Notes: a model not told the origin generated them from the letters alone. A stretch of DNA of 64,000 nt from Isochrysis galbana (GCA_018136815.1 CM030937.1:5818526-5882525), one strand, 5' to 3'. Positions 30,950 to 42,150 are shown, counted from the first letter of the stretch. Numbers and translations: made by a program.

Positions 30950-31023
30950 TTCTCGATTCGACTTGTCCCTCCCCTCCCGCTACTCCTATGACTATGACAC
31001 CGAGGGAAGGCAAGCCTCCTCCT

Positions 31024-31170
31024 GTCAGTGTTTTCTTGTTGTCCTAGTTTAATCCTAGTGCTGAGGGACCGTGCCTCATCGGCAATGGAGCCCCTCCCCC
31101 GCGATGGGGGTGTGCGCGGTTGGTGCATGGCTCGTCCGGTGTATGTGGCTAGGGATGCTAGCCAACAAAG
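31024..31170 (+). repeat. R1 repeat copy B
   Basis: Second copy 75 bp beyond copy A, same orientation, truncated at GCTAGCCAACAAAG. It lies further upstream of the methyltransferase. Confidence 0.85.
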
Positions 31171-31927
31171 GTCGCGTTCCATCGACCATCGACCATCGAA
31201 TATCGAACATGGGACAGACTCAGACTCGGTTGAGCCATCAATAAATGCATTTAATAAATGTCTCCATGGTCCATGGTTAAATTTACAATAGTCAACAGTT
31301 GCCTTGTCATAATAAAATCATATACTACAGGTTATTTTAAAACTAGTTATTTGATTGTTTAATTTGTAAAGCCAAGCTCCAACACCAGTGCCAGTGCAAC
31401 AGTGCAACGCTTCACCTTCTTCGTCATCCTTTCTCCTGCTTCCTCGGCGACTGCCTCCGCGATGCGTGAGAAGACGGCCTCCTTAGGTCACCTTCCGTCG
31501 AATATGAATATGCGACAGACACCCAGTGCACATCACGCAAAAGCTCGAAAAGCTGAAAAGCTGCAAGCTGCTCAAGTACAGCTTCAACTAAGTTTATACT
31601 CAGTTCACCCATGGGCCGGGGGCACGAGCACGAGCCCCCCCTTCGCCCTCTCTCCACTCCTCCCCTACCGTGGAGATTTTTTTATTTGGACGCCATTTCC
31701 ATAATTTCTCACATCTATATGTACTTGGTACTTGATGGTGTGGCGCATCTCCCCCTACTGTCATGCTAAGCAAGTCCAGTTTCTTGGAGGCTACAACAAA
31801 ACCACGAAGTGGATGGCACCAAGGACGGTAAATCACGTGCACGTGGGAATACGACGGAAACTATGGACACACAGACTCGACCATTCAAGGCCCGGAATGT
31901 GGCATATCCCACTCGCACAACATGCCG
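31171..31927. other. Intergenic with AT-rich segment and palindromic repeat
   Basis: 31235-31375 is unusually AT-rich. 31586-31672 is a minus-strand copy of the palindrome-bearing repeat found at 55195 and 55715. No gene is supported. Confidence 0.5.
31586..31672 (-). repeat. R4 repeat with terminal palindrome, minus copy
   Basis: Complement of AACTGAGTATAAACTTAGTT followed by GGGCTCGTGCCC-like and GGAGAGAG sequence, as at 55195-55262 and 55715-55787. One palindrome position is altered. Confidence 0.7.
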
Positions 31928-32833
31928 CTAGCAACGTCCCATACATGCAAGCCACGACCATACCCACAACCCATGGAATAGAGTTGGTATCCACACCGTG
32001 CGCGTTGTGATTGCGGCATCTGTGCATGCCACTCCAAGAATGGTGGCCATTGCAAGGAATCGACGGTCGACGAATATGTGTCGTGGATGGAAGTGGCCCA
32101 TATCCATGTGATACACTACAAAACCGGCAAGTGCAATCACGTGCTGGACGCTCCAACCAGCAAACGTGGCATTGATTAGCGACGACATTTTAGCCGCCGT
32201 GGAGCTCAAGCGAGGCGTCATTTCGCTAGGAGCAGGAAGAATCATGAATCGCCAGAAGCACTCCTCGATCAGCCCCGGGAAGACGAGAGAGATAGGCAGC
32301 ACGAGGAGGGCCTTCGAGGACGTGAGCTGCGATAAGTCTGGAGGCCGGCAGAAGAAGCCGGAGCGCAGCCCGATGCAGAGCAGGCCTGCGGAGCCAAGCA
32401 GAAAGTCTAACAGGAGCCTTGGAGCGTTGGCGAGTGTCGGCCCGTAGCTACGTTGCGGCTGGGTGCGCACGAGCTGGTCGAGGGTCTCGTCGAGTGGTGT
32501 GCGTCCCGTTAGCCCCAACCGAAGCCGCGCCAAGAATCTTGCTGGCACGTCAAGTGGCCAGAGGCCCTGCAGCCAGCAGAGCAAGCCAAGCAGTAGCAGC
32601 TCAATGCAGCTCCACACAGCGGCTGAGTCTGCGGACGCATCGTAGAGCGCGGGGCACAGCTCGGTCTCGAAGCATCCGCACGTGCTTCTGCATCCATCCG
32701 ACGCGTTCAACGCTGGCGGCGGCGGCGGCGAGAGCAGCACAGCCAGCGCCATGCCGCTGCCCATCCGCGCCGCGCCACGCCGCGCCGAGCGAGAAGCGAC
32801 GCCCACGCAGAGGACTGCCCTCCGAGCTTCCAT
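31928..32833 (-). CDS. CPBP (CAAX protease/bacteriocin-processing) family intramembrane protease
   Basis: 301 residues in one frame. The CPBP signature is present: EExxxR as E190-E191...R195 in PGLIEECFWRFM, FxxxH as FVVYH (238-242), and a third His at 287 in WIPTLFHGLW. Several hydrophobic segments span 75-95, 140-160, 175-200, 225-245 and 258-295. The family includes Rce1, which trims prenylated CAAX proteins, and plastid homologues of unknown substrate. The usual Asn/Asp four residues after the third His appears to be absent here. The start may be the Met at residue 24, which begins a signal-like stretch (MGSGMALAVLL). Confidence 0.8.
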   Translation of the reverse strand: MEARRAVLCVGVASRSARRGAARMGSGMALAVLLSPPPPPALNASDGCRSTCGCFETELCPALYDASADSAAVWSCIELLLLGLLCWLQGLWPLDVPARFLARLRLGLTGRTPLDETLDQLVRTQPQRSYGPTLANAPRLLLDFLLGSAGLLCIGLRSGFFCRPPDLSQLTSSKALLVLPISLVFPGLIEECFWRFMILPAPSEMTPRLSSTAAKMSSLINATFAGWSVQHVIALAGFVVYHMDMGHFHPRHIFVDRRFLAMATILGVACTDAAITTRTVWIPTLFHGLWVWSWLACMGRC

Positions 32834-32839
32834 TTATAT

Positions 32840-33235
32840 TCGTCATTCACGGACCCAAAAATCGAACTCTCTTCACAGACGTGCACAGTGCACATACACA
32901 TTCAAAGACTCGACGGGCGGTCCTGACGCTCACGAGCTAGCTCGCACGCCGCACCGTCCGTCCCGTGGAACGCGCCGCGCAGCCAGCCGCAACGCCTCTG
33001 CCCCCGCGTGCGCAGCGTGCTGTGCCGCGCCTCACGGCTCACGGGCGGGACGGGCTCGGTCTGGGCTCGCGCGCATTCGTACGAGTCGCCGCAGCAGGTG
33101 CTATGCGCGGCGCGCGCGGCGGCGGGCGACGTCGGCAGCGCGGCGGTGCGCTGCTTTGTTGTGCGCGGCGGGCTGGCGGCGCCGTTACGCACGGAAGTTG
33201 AGGCGCGAGGCGGCACGGCCGCAGGGTCGGACGGA
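32840..33235. other. Intergenic, GC-rich, no gene seen
   Basis: Presumed promoter side of the CPBP gene. Overlapping GC-rich frames occur on both strands without recognisable domains. Confidence 0.4.
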
Positions 33236-33825
33236 GGAGGTGTCGTTCCGTCAATTGTGGGACACCAGTCGAATTGAGCGATCAAATGTCCACAGTTGTA
33301 TAATAGAGCATTGTTCAAAACTAAACTTTAAAATTAAATTGTTTTAAAATTATCATAGAAGAACAACTTTTTTTCTGCTTTCCCCGCGCCCGAGGGAGAC
33401 GCCGTGTCAAGGCTTTTCCTCTGCGTTTCCTCTAAGGTGACAATTACATAAACACATAATTTAAGGTATATTTCACACGGAGCACCTGTGATGACTTGCA
33501 ATCACATCGGTGCACGCCGTGCATGGGCACGGCGCGATGTGCATCGGTCCCCCCGCGGATACGCCGTGCGTGCGCATGTCAACTCGTTCCATCTGCGTAC
33601 CCCCTAAGGCCCACAACTACGTAAACTAGCCATGTAAGAGATGTTTCTCTGCGCAGCACGCGTGATGACTTGCAATCACATTGTGCACGCCGTGCGTGGG
33701 CACGGCGCGATGTGCATCGGCGCCCCCCCGCGGGGGCGCCGTGCGTGCGCATAGCAACTTCCAGGAAGGTGCACGCCGTGCGTTCACTCTTTCCGCGGGG
33801 GAACTCTGGGCGCGGAGGACGGGCG
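33236..33825 (+). repeat. Solo LINE 5' module
   Basis: Same start (GTGTCGTTCCGTCAAT) and same two hairpin units as 10886-11335 (stems at 33515-33534 and 33688-33707), plus about 150 bp missing from the other copy. Similarity stops at GCGCGGAGGACGGG, where the LINE continues into its ORF. The rest of the LINE is absent. Confidence 0.8.
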
Positions 33826-33839
33826 GGAACCCTGGGGGC

Positions 33840-34750
33840 ACCCCTTGGGACCGGTTGATTATCACAGTATATGACGAGAACATTAACGTAAACAGCTGTC
33901 TGGTCTTTTGATCTCTCTCTCTCCCACCCCCGGGGTCCCATCCCCCCCCCCCCCTCTCCCCCTCTCATCGACCTACCAGAGAGAGAAGGCTCCTACTGCC
34001 TGTCTCCCTCCTCCCTCCTCGCTCACCCCCTCGCCCTCGTCTTCCTCACGATGGTGGCGACTCGGCGCGCATCCGTACGTTCCTCCGTCCTCTCCTCTCG
34101 TGCACCTGCTCGCTGGCTTCGTTCGACTCCCTCGACACGGCCACCTGTCGACTGGACGCCGAGCGGAAGCGCTGCTCGCCCTGCCTCTCCCTCGCTCGCC
34201 TCGCTGCCTCGCTGGCCGTGGGTGCCGCCCAGAGTCCCCTGTCTGGCTGGCGACCAGGGAAGGGGGGGAGTCAGAGTTAGTACGAGGGCAGGCCCATGCG
34301 GGCCTGGGAGTGCGGCTCGCGGCCCGCGCCCACTGCCCACTGGGGGTTTGGATCAGATTGTTGAATGCCCAGCCCCTGCCCGACGGCAGGGGCTGTAGTT
34401 GATTGTACGGGCCCACCCTAGGGGGATGTCCGCGATGGAGAGATGGGGGCGCGAGGCCCCCATTGCCCATTGACCCCCACTTATAAAAGTAGGTTGACTA
34501 GTACTAGTAATAGCCGGAGTTATCCCGTTGGCCTTAGCAGTTAGTAGTGCGTTGCGCCTTGCTACGGACTCCGACTCCGGACGCTCCTAACCTTAGTAGG
34601 AAATCGAAAATCGCCTGGCACAAGTGAGTATATCGCAAATAATGGCGTGGCAAGCACTCTGGGCATTGGCTCTAAGGCGGAATTGTACCGAGGCGGCCGT
34701 GATGATGGATGCTTTCACGAGAAGAGGTGAACCATGATGGATATTGCCAA
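33840..34750. other. Intergenic; contains strong hairpin
   Basis: C-rich then mixed spacer without a supported gene. A perfect 11-bp stem with a CGAC loop (CAGCCCCTGCC / GGCAGGGGCTG) lies at 34370-34395. TATAAAA occurs at about 34483. Confidence 0.5.
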
Positions 34751-34751
34751 T

Positions 34752-35275
34752 GCTCGTTGCTAAATGCTTGCACATTGTGGTGGGCTGGGTGGAGCTGTGG
34801 CCGTGGAGTGACTTGGTGTGAGTGAGAGGTGAGGCATAACATGAGAAGTTTGGCCTACATGAGGCGTGGAGAGTGGGCGATGGGGGGCTGAGGGAGCACG
34901 CGGGGACAGGACAGACGACGCGGGCACATCCTCGGTCATCACGAAGCACTGCGACACGAGGACGGGGACAGGAGCGGACGGGAGGGGCACGGAGGGCGCT
35001 CGAGCGATGGCGCAGAGCGTACGGAAGACACCGGGGGAAAACGTCACGCGCGGGGGTGGGGGGGAACGCGCGGGAAACTAATAGACGGAAAGGGGGCCGG
35101 GAACTCAAGGAAGCACTCGGGGAATAGGCGGGAAGGGAAAGAGGGGAGGGGGCTTCCTCGGGGGGAGCCGACGGGACGGCGCGAGGAGGAGGGAATCGGG
35201 GTGCGACGACAGAAGGGGGTCGCGCGGGGAAACCTAGCCGGGAGCGTACGAGAGGGGTAAGTGTACAAGGCCCCT
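34752..35275 (-). repeat. R3 repeat, copy 2
   Basis: Reverse complement of the family at 27640-28125, the longest copy. It ends about 75 bp beyond the stop codon of the channel gene. Confidence 0.75.
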
Positions 35276-35349
35276 CCTTAACCCGTAACACACATAGAGG
35301 TTGCAATCTCTGAATGGAGCGAGACATTCTCAATCGGCATGTCTTGAGC

Positions 35350-37548
35350 CTATACATCTTCGTAATGTATACCGCTCGACTTATCGTCGACATCTCTAGC
35401 TCCCGTGCCTGATACTTCACCGACTTCCTCGGCGTGCTCGCAAGGCACAACACCTCCTTGGTGTTGGTATTCTTGTAAGCCAGTACCGTCGCTTCTGGCA
35501 TGCCTCACGGCGATGTCCGATGCGGAATCGTTTTGTCTTCTACCATTTCCTACACTGGCCCTCACTTTTGAGATTTCAGTGCAAGCGCTTGACAGCGCAT
35601 CCGTTGTCCCTTTCCCTGCTACATCGCCCGCTAAGTCGCCAGCTTGCTCAACCTGCTTGGCTACGTCACCTGCAGCTTGCACGATGGCGAGTGCCAGCCG
35701 TCGGCCAAGAGCAACCGCCCCTTCGCCAGCCGATCTCTTGCCCCCATCAGGACGATCGCTCTCGCCGCCCTTGTCTTCTTCCAAGTCCTCGGCCTCAGCC
35801 CATTCGTCGCCTTCGCGTTTGGCGTCTCGCGCAACCAGGGCAAGATCATCCCAGCTGCGGCCACCCATCGACAGGAGACGGGCACGTCAACAAAGCGGCA
35901 CCTCCACAGGTGAGCGTCACGGGTAGAGCAAGCATTGGGAGGCAGCGTGCGCGCCCGATGTCGCAGCATTTGGCAAATTCTCGTCGACATTCTGAAGGGG
36001 GCGAGTTCACCTGAGCCTGCCTCGCCCGCTGCGATCTAGCCGTGAAAATACTTCCCTGCACTCCGCCAGGTCCTCCGCTGTAATCTGAGGATGCGCATCG
36101 ACGTAAGACGTTGTGTAGATGCGACGCTCGTGGATGTGAGGGTGTGGCATCAAGGCAACATGTGTCGTAGCGCTCAAACATGTTGAAGGTTGCCATGCTC
36201 CTTTTGTTGGTAGGACTTGCTGGCTATGCTGGTCGCTGGAATCAATGGTTCTGCGCGCACACCTTGCCCATCTCCACCAATGCAAGCAGTGCGAACCCGT
36301 TCCGGTCGCACGAGTCCCGGCGCATGGCGATGCCTAAATCTTTCACGAGCTCTCCACGGGACAGCTTCTTAAGGGCGGCCGGCGTGAGCTCCTCGCCCCA
36401 ACTATCCAACACCTATGGATAAAGGGTGGCGGAAGCGAGACAGCGTTGGTGCGCCTAGTGACTGAGCCTGGTCATCACGCCCAACATTTCAGGAAGGCAA
36501 CTAGCCGCCAATCCTTCATACTTGCGTCTGTGCCTTTCTTCTCGCCGCATCCAGCGGGAGCGTCGCCACCTTCGGTATGCATTCATGGGAGAGAAGGGAA
36601 GACGAGGCAGATCAGCGGTGTGAACGAGGCCATCCATGCGGAGTGACTGCAGGCCCATGAGGGGAGTTTGGTTTGCCTTGGGAGCAGAAGATGCGAGGGG
36701 AACGACGAGTCGTTTAGATGGCACACGCGCACCTCACCGATCGCACGGCCAAAGGCTAGACAGCCGAGCAGCGAGAGCCATGCTGTCAGCAGCTTCCCGC
36801 CCAGAGTGATCGGTGCGAGCCCGCCAACGTTCGCAGCTGTGAGCAGAGCGAGCGACCAATACACGGACACCCCCCATGGTGCTGCCTCGAGCCAGCGCAA
36901 GCCCACAGCTCCACAAAGCCACAACACGACAGCGAAAACACCTAGTCGCAGGCGCCTCTTCATGGGGGCGTTCTCATCTGCTGGTGCATCAAAGGACTTG
37001 TAGGTCTCGCCTGCGATAAGAGGACAAGCGAGGCCCCTCCGGCATGAGAATAAGACAATGCACGGTGGTCCGTCCGTGCAATCTGTGCAATCTTGTAGCG
37101 GGCGTGACGCGGGGTGCGCACCGACCACGGCGGAGGCGAGCCCGCCGAAGAGCGCGACGTGGAAGAGTCCGAGCGCGAGGAGGATTGCCCTTGACAGGCG
37201 GTCAAGTGGCTGCACGAAGCCGACTCCGACTGCGAGTCGGTTGGTGGCTGCAAAGTAGAGCGAGTCGATAGTGGGCCATCCGTGCATCTTTCGCAGCACC
37301 AGCGTGAAGAGCGCGAGGACCACCGCCGAGGCAGGCACAAGGATTCGAGTGATTGGGTCGAGAGTTCTCTTCGAGAGAGAGGGGAGGGGAGGGGAGGAAG
37401 GGGCGGGAGGGGATGCAGGCTGGGCGAGGCGGAGGGGAGAGAAATGGCAGACGGTGCGAAGGCCGGGCCGGACCGGCGCGCCCACGGCATACGCCGCGGT
37501 GGGGCAGGAGGAGAAGAGGAGAAGCAGCGGCGCCGTACGTCGGAGCAT
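35350..37548 (-). CDS. Tandem-pore K+ channel (TPK)-like protein with C-terminal EF-hands
   Basis: Minus-strand exons 37548-36733, 36412-36263, 36084-36011 and 35854-35350 give 514 residues with consistent phases. An extra 111-nt GT-AG intron at 37121-37011 is possible and would give 477. A signal- or plastid-type leader (MLRRTAPLLLLFSSC) is followed by a TM segment, pore 1 (IDSLYFAATNRLAVGVGF), TM, a cytosolic loop, TM and pore 2 (VYWSLALLTAANVGGLAP, then GGKLLTAWLSLLG). Joining exons 2-4 yields FALLALVEMGK-ITAEDLAE and FSRLDRSGRGRLS-WDDL, the arrangement of plant TPK C-terminal EF-hands. The K+ filter TVGYGD is replaced in both pores, so selectivity or channel function is doubtful. An R1 repeat sits upstream. 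Confidence 0.8.
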
Positions 37549-37696
37549 CCGAACAGAGAGAGGGGGAGGGGGAGAGGGGCGGGCGGGCGGGGGGTGGAGA
37601 GCAAGAGCGAGAGAGGAGTGCTCTTGGTAGAATGAATTAATGAATAGTCTCAGATGAAGGGAAGACTTGAGATGAAAGAAGAGAGGGGGGCAGCGT

Positions 37697-37876
37697 CAGA
37701 GTTTTCTTGTTGTTCTAGTTTAATCCTAGTGCTGACGGACCGTGCCCCAACGGCTACGGAGCCCCTCCCCCGCGATGGGGGTGTGCGGTGTGCGCGGTTG
37801 GTGCATGGCTCGTCCGGTGCATGTGGCTAGGGATGCTAACCAACAAGACCTCTTGCAAGACTACAATTTCTAACAT
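37697..37876 (+). repeat. R1 repeat copy C (upstream of TPK-like gene)
   Basis: Full R1 from TCAGAGTTTTCTTGTTGTTC to ACAATTTCTAACA, starting 149 bp upstream of the TPK-like start codon, in the same relative orientation as copy A to its gene. Confidence 0.88.
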
Positions 37877-37879
37877 GAT

Positions 37880-39290
37880 AACCCCCGCCGAGAGACCACT
37901 CCCACTCCAACTTCTGCAACACGAGCGCGCTCGACGACGCCGCTCAAGGGTGTAATGGTGTAATACCAAAACGAATAGACTCGACAAATTCGTTGGAAAT
38001 CTTTTCTTCGACTCAGCGGCCGCTGACCACGCCACACACTCCTCCAAGTGGTGGGACCTGGACCGTATGCCGTATGGCCAAAGCACAAAGCATTCAACAT
38101 TCAACAACACTTCAGTGATAGCCACAGTCAGATGCGCTCGCACTCGCACCCCATATCCCATAGTTCAAGGGTGGCAAAACAACAAATCAACGGATAATCC
38201 ACATCGAATGACTCCAAACCCCATCCCTCAGCTATTCTTGGAACCCTCGAGGCATCGGGACGCTCAGGGTCGTCACTCGTGTCACAAACCGTCACATCAT
38301 CGGCCAGCAACAAGGCGCGTCGAATCTCCCGTCTAGCACCGGGCGCCACCGGGCTGCGAGGTCGCTGCAAGCTGCAAGCCGCAACAACGTTTCAAAGTCG
38401 AGCAACTCGAGCAAGGAAGCCCCCATTGCTGTTGTGGGGAAAATCCCCCCCCCCCCCCCCCCCCACGGGGCCGGGGAACGATTGCCCGCACTTCCTCCTT
38501 CCTCGCAGTTTCGTCAAACAGCATGGATGTCACCACTGCTGCACTGCTGCGCTGCCCGCGCGCTCGCGCGGGCGTGGTTTGGGTGGCGTTTGGATGGGCT
38601 TTGAGAGGGCTCTCTGATCTCTGATCTCTGACGAGCCGCCTCGGGCGGCATGGGGCGTCCTAGGTGGGGCGTAGTGGCGAGGGTCGCCTGAGGCTCGGGA
38701 GCGGTCGCGGCACGCGCGCGATGCTTCGGTCAGGAGTTGGAGAGAAGGGGGTGGGAGAATGTGGTTTCGTCTATCCGGTGGCATGGCTCGTATCATTCCT
38801 GTTCTCGCGAGTCCCTCTCATTAGTCCATCCGTGATATTCTCCGGTTTGTAGTGTTGAGGTCCTAAATCCTATTGTTTTCAGGTTATATTTCTTATGTCT
38901 AGCCCTCTCGCCGCCTGCAAGAGGTCGTCAGAGATTTGCAGATTAGAGTCTTTGTCCAACATGTAGAGAGGGCTTTTCAATTTCCTATCTAACCCTCACA
39001 GCATACTGCTAGCAACATCTCTAGCCTCTAGCAGCTAGCAGATGATTTTCCGCTTGCCACGGAAGTGAGGCAACATGCGATTCACGTGCCGGCCCACAAC
39101 GAACGGCTATCATACGCGATTGACGATTTGTGTGTAAGCATCTAGCGCACGGCTAGCATACACGATTGCCACAATAGAAGGCGTGGAGTGGCTAGGCTGG
39201 AGGGTCAGGGACAGTGGGAGAGGGGGGGGGGAGGTTGAGGAGAGGGTAGAAGGAGAATTTATTCGGGGGGAGCGGGGTGGCAAAGGTCGC
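37880..39290. other. Intergenic; poly-C run and R6 repeat
   Basis: No gene supported. A poly-C tract of about 22 bases lies near 38447-38464 and a complementary copy of the repeat at 46381 lies at 38565-38737. Confidence 0.45.
38565..38737 (-). repeat. R6 repeat, minus copy
   Basis: The reverse complement (GTGCCGCGACCGCTCCCGAG, GACGCCCCATGCCGCCCGAG, GGCTCGTCAG) matches 46381-46552, the start of a long low-complexity frame. The pair forms a widely spaced inverted repeat. Confidence 0.8.
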
Positions 39291-39292
39291 AC

Positions 39293-39478
39293 ATGGTGCA
39301 GGCCTTGCGTTGCGCCAACGCACCTACCAACCGTCTAGAAGCGTCGAATCACCACCTAGTAGCGATCAAGCTCATCGCCATCAAGGTCAGCTTCAGCACC
39401 CGCAAGAGACCGAAGATAGTATGCACCCGCGTTTGGAACTACATCCTCAGCGAGCGTCACAACCAGCTCCTACCGTGA
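39293..39478 (+). pseudogene. Possible LINE endonuclease-end fragment
   Basis: A 61-residue frame contains EASNHHLVAIKLIAIKVSF followed by a basic stretch and RVWNYI, resembling the SDHxLVxAKxxLxL end of APE-type endonucleases of non-LTR elements. It is not the same family as the full-length LINE here and no RT follows. Confidence 0.4.
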
Positions 39479-39586
39479 GGCAAGGGAAAGGGTTTGAGGT
39501 AGGGCCAGGCCGCATTCACCACGGCAGTACTTAGAGGTGCGAGACGGCGCGGGGCACCAAATCACGGTGCTTCACGTGCTTCCTGG

Positions 39587-41596
39587 TCAACAAGGCACAC
39601 TGGGGGTACGCAACTTCCGAGGGATCTCTGCATATCCATGTCGGTGTACAGTGGCAACTGTCGTGTGCATAGAGACACATGCGAGTAGGCGCACCGATTG
39701 CATGACATGTGCCGGAAGGACGGAGAGGTCGTGTTGTTCGTCAGACAGACTCTCCTCGAAATCTTCGTCATCACCTGCGCACATCGAGGGTGTAGGATGA
39801 ATAGGCTCCGAGGAAATCCGTACGACGCATCGGCAGAAGCAAAGAGCCGTAGGCCTTGCTCAACAAGAAGCATCTACATCTCTTCTCGCTCCTCCTGACA
39901 GCTGTCGTGTGGGCGAGGTTGAAGCAAGCATCCGCCACATGAGCATGGATGCTGAGAGGGCCAATGACGGGGGCTAGAGGTCGCACCGCCGTCTGGCACT
40001 TCAAAGATCCGGAAAAATGAGTTAACTGGCTTTGTGACAACGACACGTTCCTCCGTCTTTGTGCCTTTAGAGCCCTTGCCCCCCTTCTGCTTACGCTTCT
40101 TCACACGCTGCTGGACGGTCGGGTCTTGTCCTTGCCGCCAAGTCGGGCTCCACACCTGATCGGCAGGCCGGAGTACGGTGAAGAACACTTTGCACTCGAG
40201 ACTGCCCATTAATTATAGAAAGAGCCAACACCAGCTAGTAGGACATGGTTTACCCGATCCGCTACTATAGGCTGGCTAGAAGATTGGCTCTCCAAAAGAT
40301 GCTGCCGTTCGCAAAATCCGGCGGGCGATCCATCCTTCGAAATAACTCCTGCTGTTCGAGCAGGCCACCCACCCACCTGCTCGACATCGCCCATCTCGTT
40401 GCAGAAGAGGCAAATCTCGGCTGAGCCGTCAACTCCGGAGTCGAAGAACTCATTAGGACCGAAGGCAAAGATGAGCGCAAATCCCTCCTCTTGGTCGAGG
40501 CCGGGCGGGCTGCCAGTGCCGTTGCCTGGCTCGACAACGAGCGGTGTCTCTTCGTCGAGTTCATGTGCAGCAGGCGGTACCCACGGCTCGATCCTCACCT
40601 CGGTGAGCGCCTCGAGCACCGCCCAGTCCTTCTTGTTCACCACCGTTTCGCCATCGACTCTGAGATCTGCCCCCATTATCACCCCCTTCCAGAACCCAGG
40701 GATGCCCTTGGCCTCCCTCAATTCGTCGGGCGGTTCCCCCAGCTCGCCCTCCTCTGCGAAGAGTCCGCCCTCGGACGCCGCCACCTCCTCGTCCGTCGGC
40801 TCTGCATTCCCGCAGACGATCTGCTGCCTGCACAAGGGAGGGTTGGGGAGCAAACATCTGACTGAGGAAGGAAAAGAAGCCGAACGAGTCGTTATTTTGA
40901 GGGATGCAGAATGTGTCACGTGCATGTATTTCACCCATCACACTAATCCGCGCCCCTCTCTCCATTGGCCATGGCGACGACAGAGAATAGGTCACACAGT
41001 CTTCCCCCCCTGCCCTCCCTTGAGCCACATTTGCTTGCGAGAGCAGCTCAACGGAGCCTTCCATTTGAATTCCCCGCCCCGTCTTTCCCTTCTTCCCCTT
41101 GGCAGTGATCGAGAGATTGAAGAGCCGCCCCTTCTATTCCGCGCCAACCCCGCGCCCCCCCTCTTGAGCCGCAGATGTCATCCAGACGAGAGGGAAGAAG
41201 CCTCCGATAATCGCTCCACTACCCCGTCTTCCCTTGCCTTCCCATCTTTCCTTTGGCCATGTCTACGAGAGAGCAAAGAAGAGACATTCCTCGCCCTCAC
41301 CCGACCCCCTCCCCCCCTCCTGTATGAAAGGCCTCCTTCGCCCACTCGCCCGCCCCCCTCCCCTGCCCAGATTCCCACAGGGCCATCCACTCTCTCCTGC
41401 GAGAGAAGATCGAAGAAGCCTTTCGTTTGAAGTCTCTCTCGAGAGCCCTCTGCTCGCGTAGCAGCTGGTTCTCGAGGGTGGCATAGGTGTTCTGGAGCCC
41501 ATCAATTGCGGCGAGCCGGCGCAGCAGCAGACTCGAAGGGAGGGACGAGAGAGAGCGATGGGGGACGCGGAGGAGAGGCGCGAGGTGGCGAGACAT
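39587..41596 (-). CDS. NAP1: Nucleosome assembly protein (NAP/SET family), four exons
   Basis: Minus-strand exons 41596-41391, 40827-40377, 40194-39987 and 39774-39587 give 350 residues; phases 2, 0 and 1 agree. Exon 1 supplies the long dimerisation helix (LENQLLREQRALERDFKRK). Across the first junction SRRRE-QQIVCGNAEPTDEE matches the NAP segment ending in R..II.G..EP. Exon 2 has KGIPGFWKGVI, DWAVLEALTEVRIEPW and FALIFAFGPNEFFDSG. Exon 3 has WRQGQDPTVQQRVKKRKQKG and the near-invariant NSFFRIFEVP. Exon 4 has the acidic loop GDDEDFEESLSDEQHDL and the final VLPAHV helix. NAPs chaperone H2A-H2B between cytoplasm and chromatin. The exon 3 acceptor is the least certain boundary. Confidence 0.85.
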
Positions 41597-41708
41597 CGCG
41601 CCAGGGAGGGGAGGAGAGTGGAGGGGGGAGGGGGGTCCGGATACACGGAAGAAAGAACGGAGAGGAGAGGAAAAAAGAGAGGCGAGGGAGGAAGAGGAGA
41701 GATGATGA

Positions 41709-41870
<162 letters not shown>

Positions 41871-42007
41871 TCTCTCACGTCGTCCGTCATCAAGAAGAAA
41901 AGTCCAAAGGAACGAAAGAGAAAAACAAAACCAGTTGCGCACACATGCCCACAACTAGAAAGTAAAGCGGCTGGGCCTCGCCGGGGGCGAAAGTCGTCTC
42001 CCATCTT

Positions 42008-42150
42008 CATACAGTATGGGTGCATCATTAAGAAACCCCAGCATTAAGAAAGCTTAACATGAAATTGGCCGCCGACCCGGTAAGAAACTGGGGGTCGAGC
42101 CGGCGGCTCGACCCCCAGCTAAGAAACTCCGGCTAAGAAACCCCCCTTCC
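42008..42150 (+). repeat. TAAGAAAC repeat with 15-bp-stem palindrome
   Basis: TACAGTATGGGTGCATCATT followed by AAGAAACCCC and several TAAGAAAC repeats; the first 48 bp recur at 63683-63731. A near-perfect palindrome CTGGGGGTCGAGCCG-G-CGGCTCGACCCCCAG spans 42088-42118, flanked by TAAGAAAC on both sides. Confidence 0.7.

Noticed and set aside
32682-33347. 221-residue plus-strand Arg/Ala-rich ORF
   Set aside because: GC-rich composition artefact overlapping the CPBP 5' end and the LINE 5' module.
34593-35501. 302-residue minus-strand ORF
   Set aside because: Mixes an out-of-frame reading of the last TPK-like exon with R3 repeat; not a coherent protein.
35405-36014. Overlapping plus-strand ORFs
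   Set aside because: Antisense to exons 3-4 of the TPK-like gene, which are supported by EF-hand sequence and splice phase.
40399-41430. 343-residue plus-strand ORF
   Set aside because: Antisense to the NAP exons, Pro/Ser/Arg-rich, no motif; the minus-strand exons have family blocks and phase-consistent introns.
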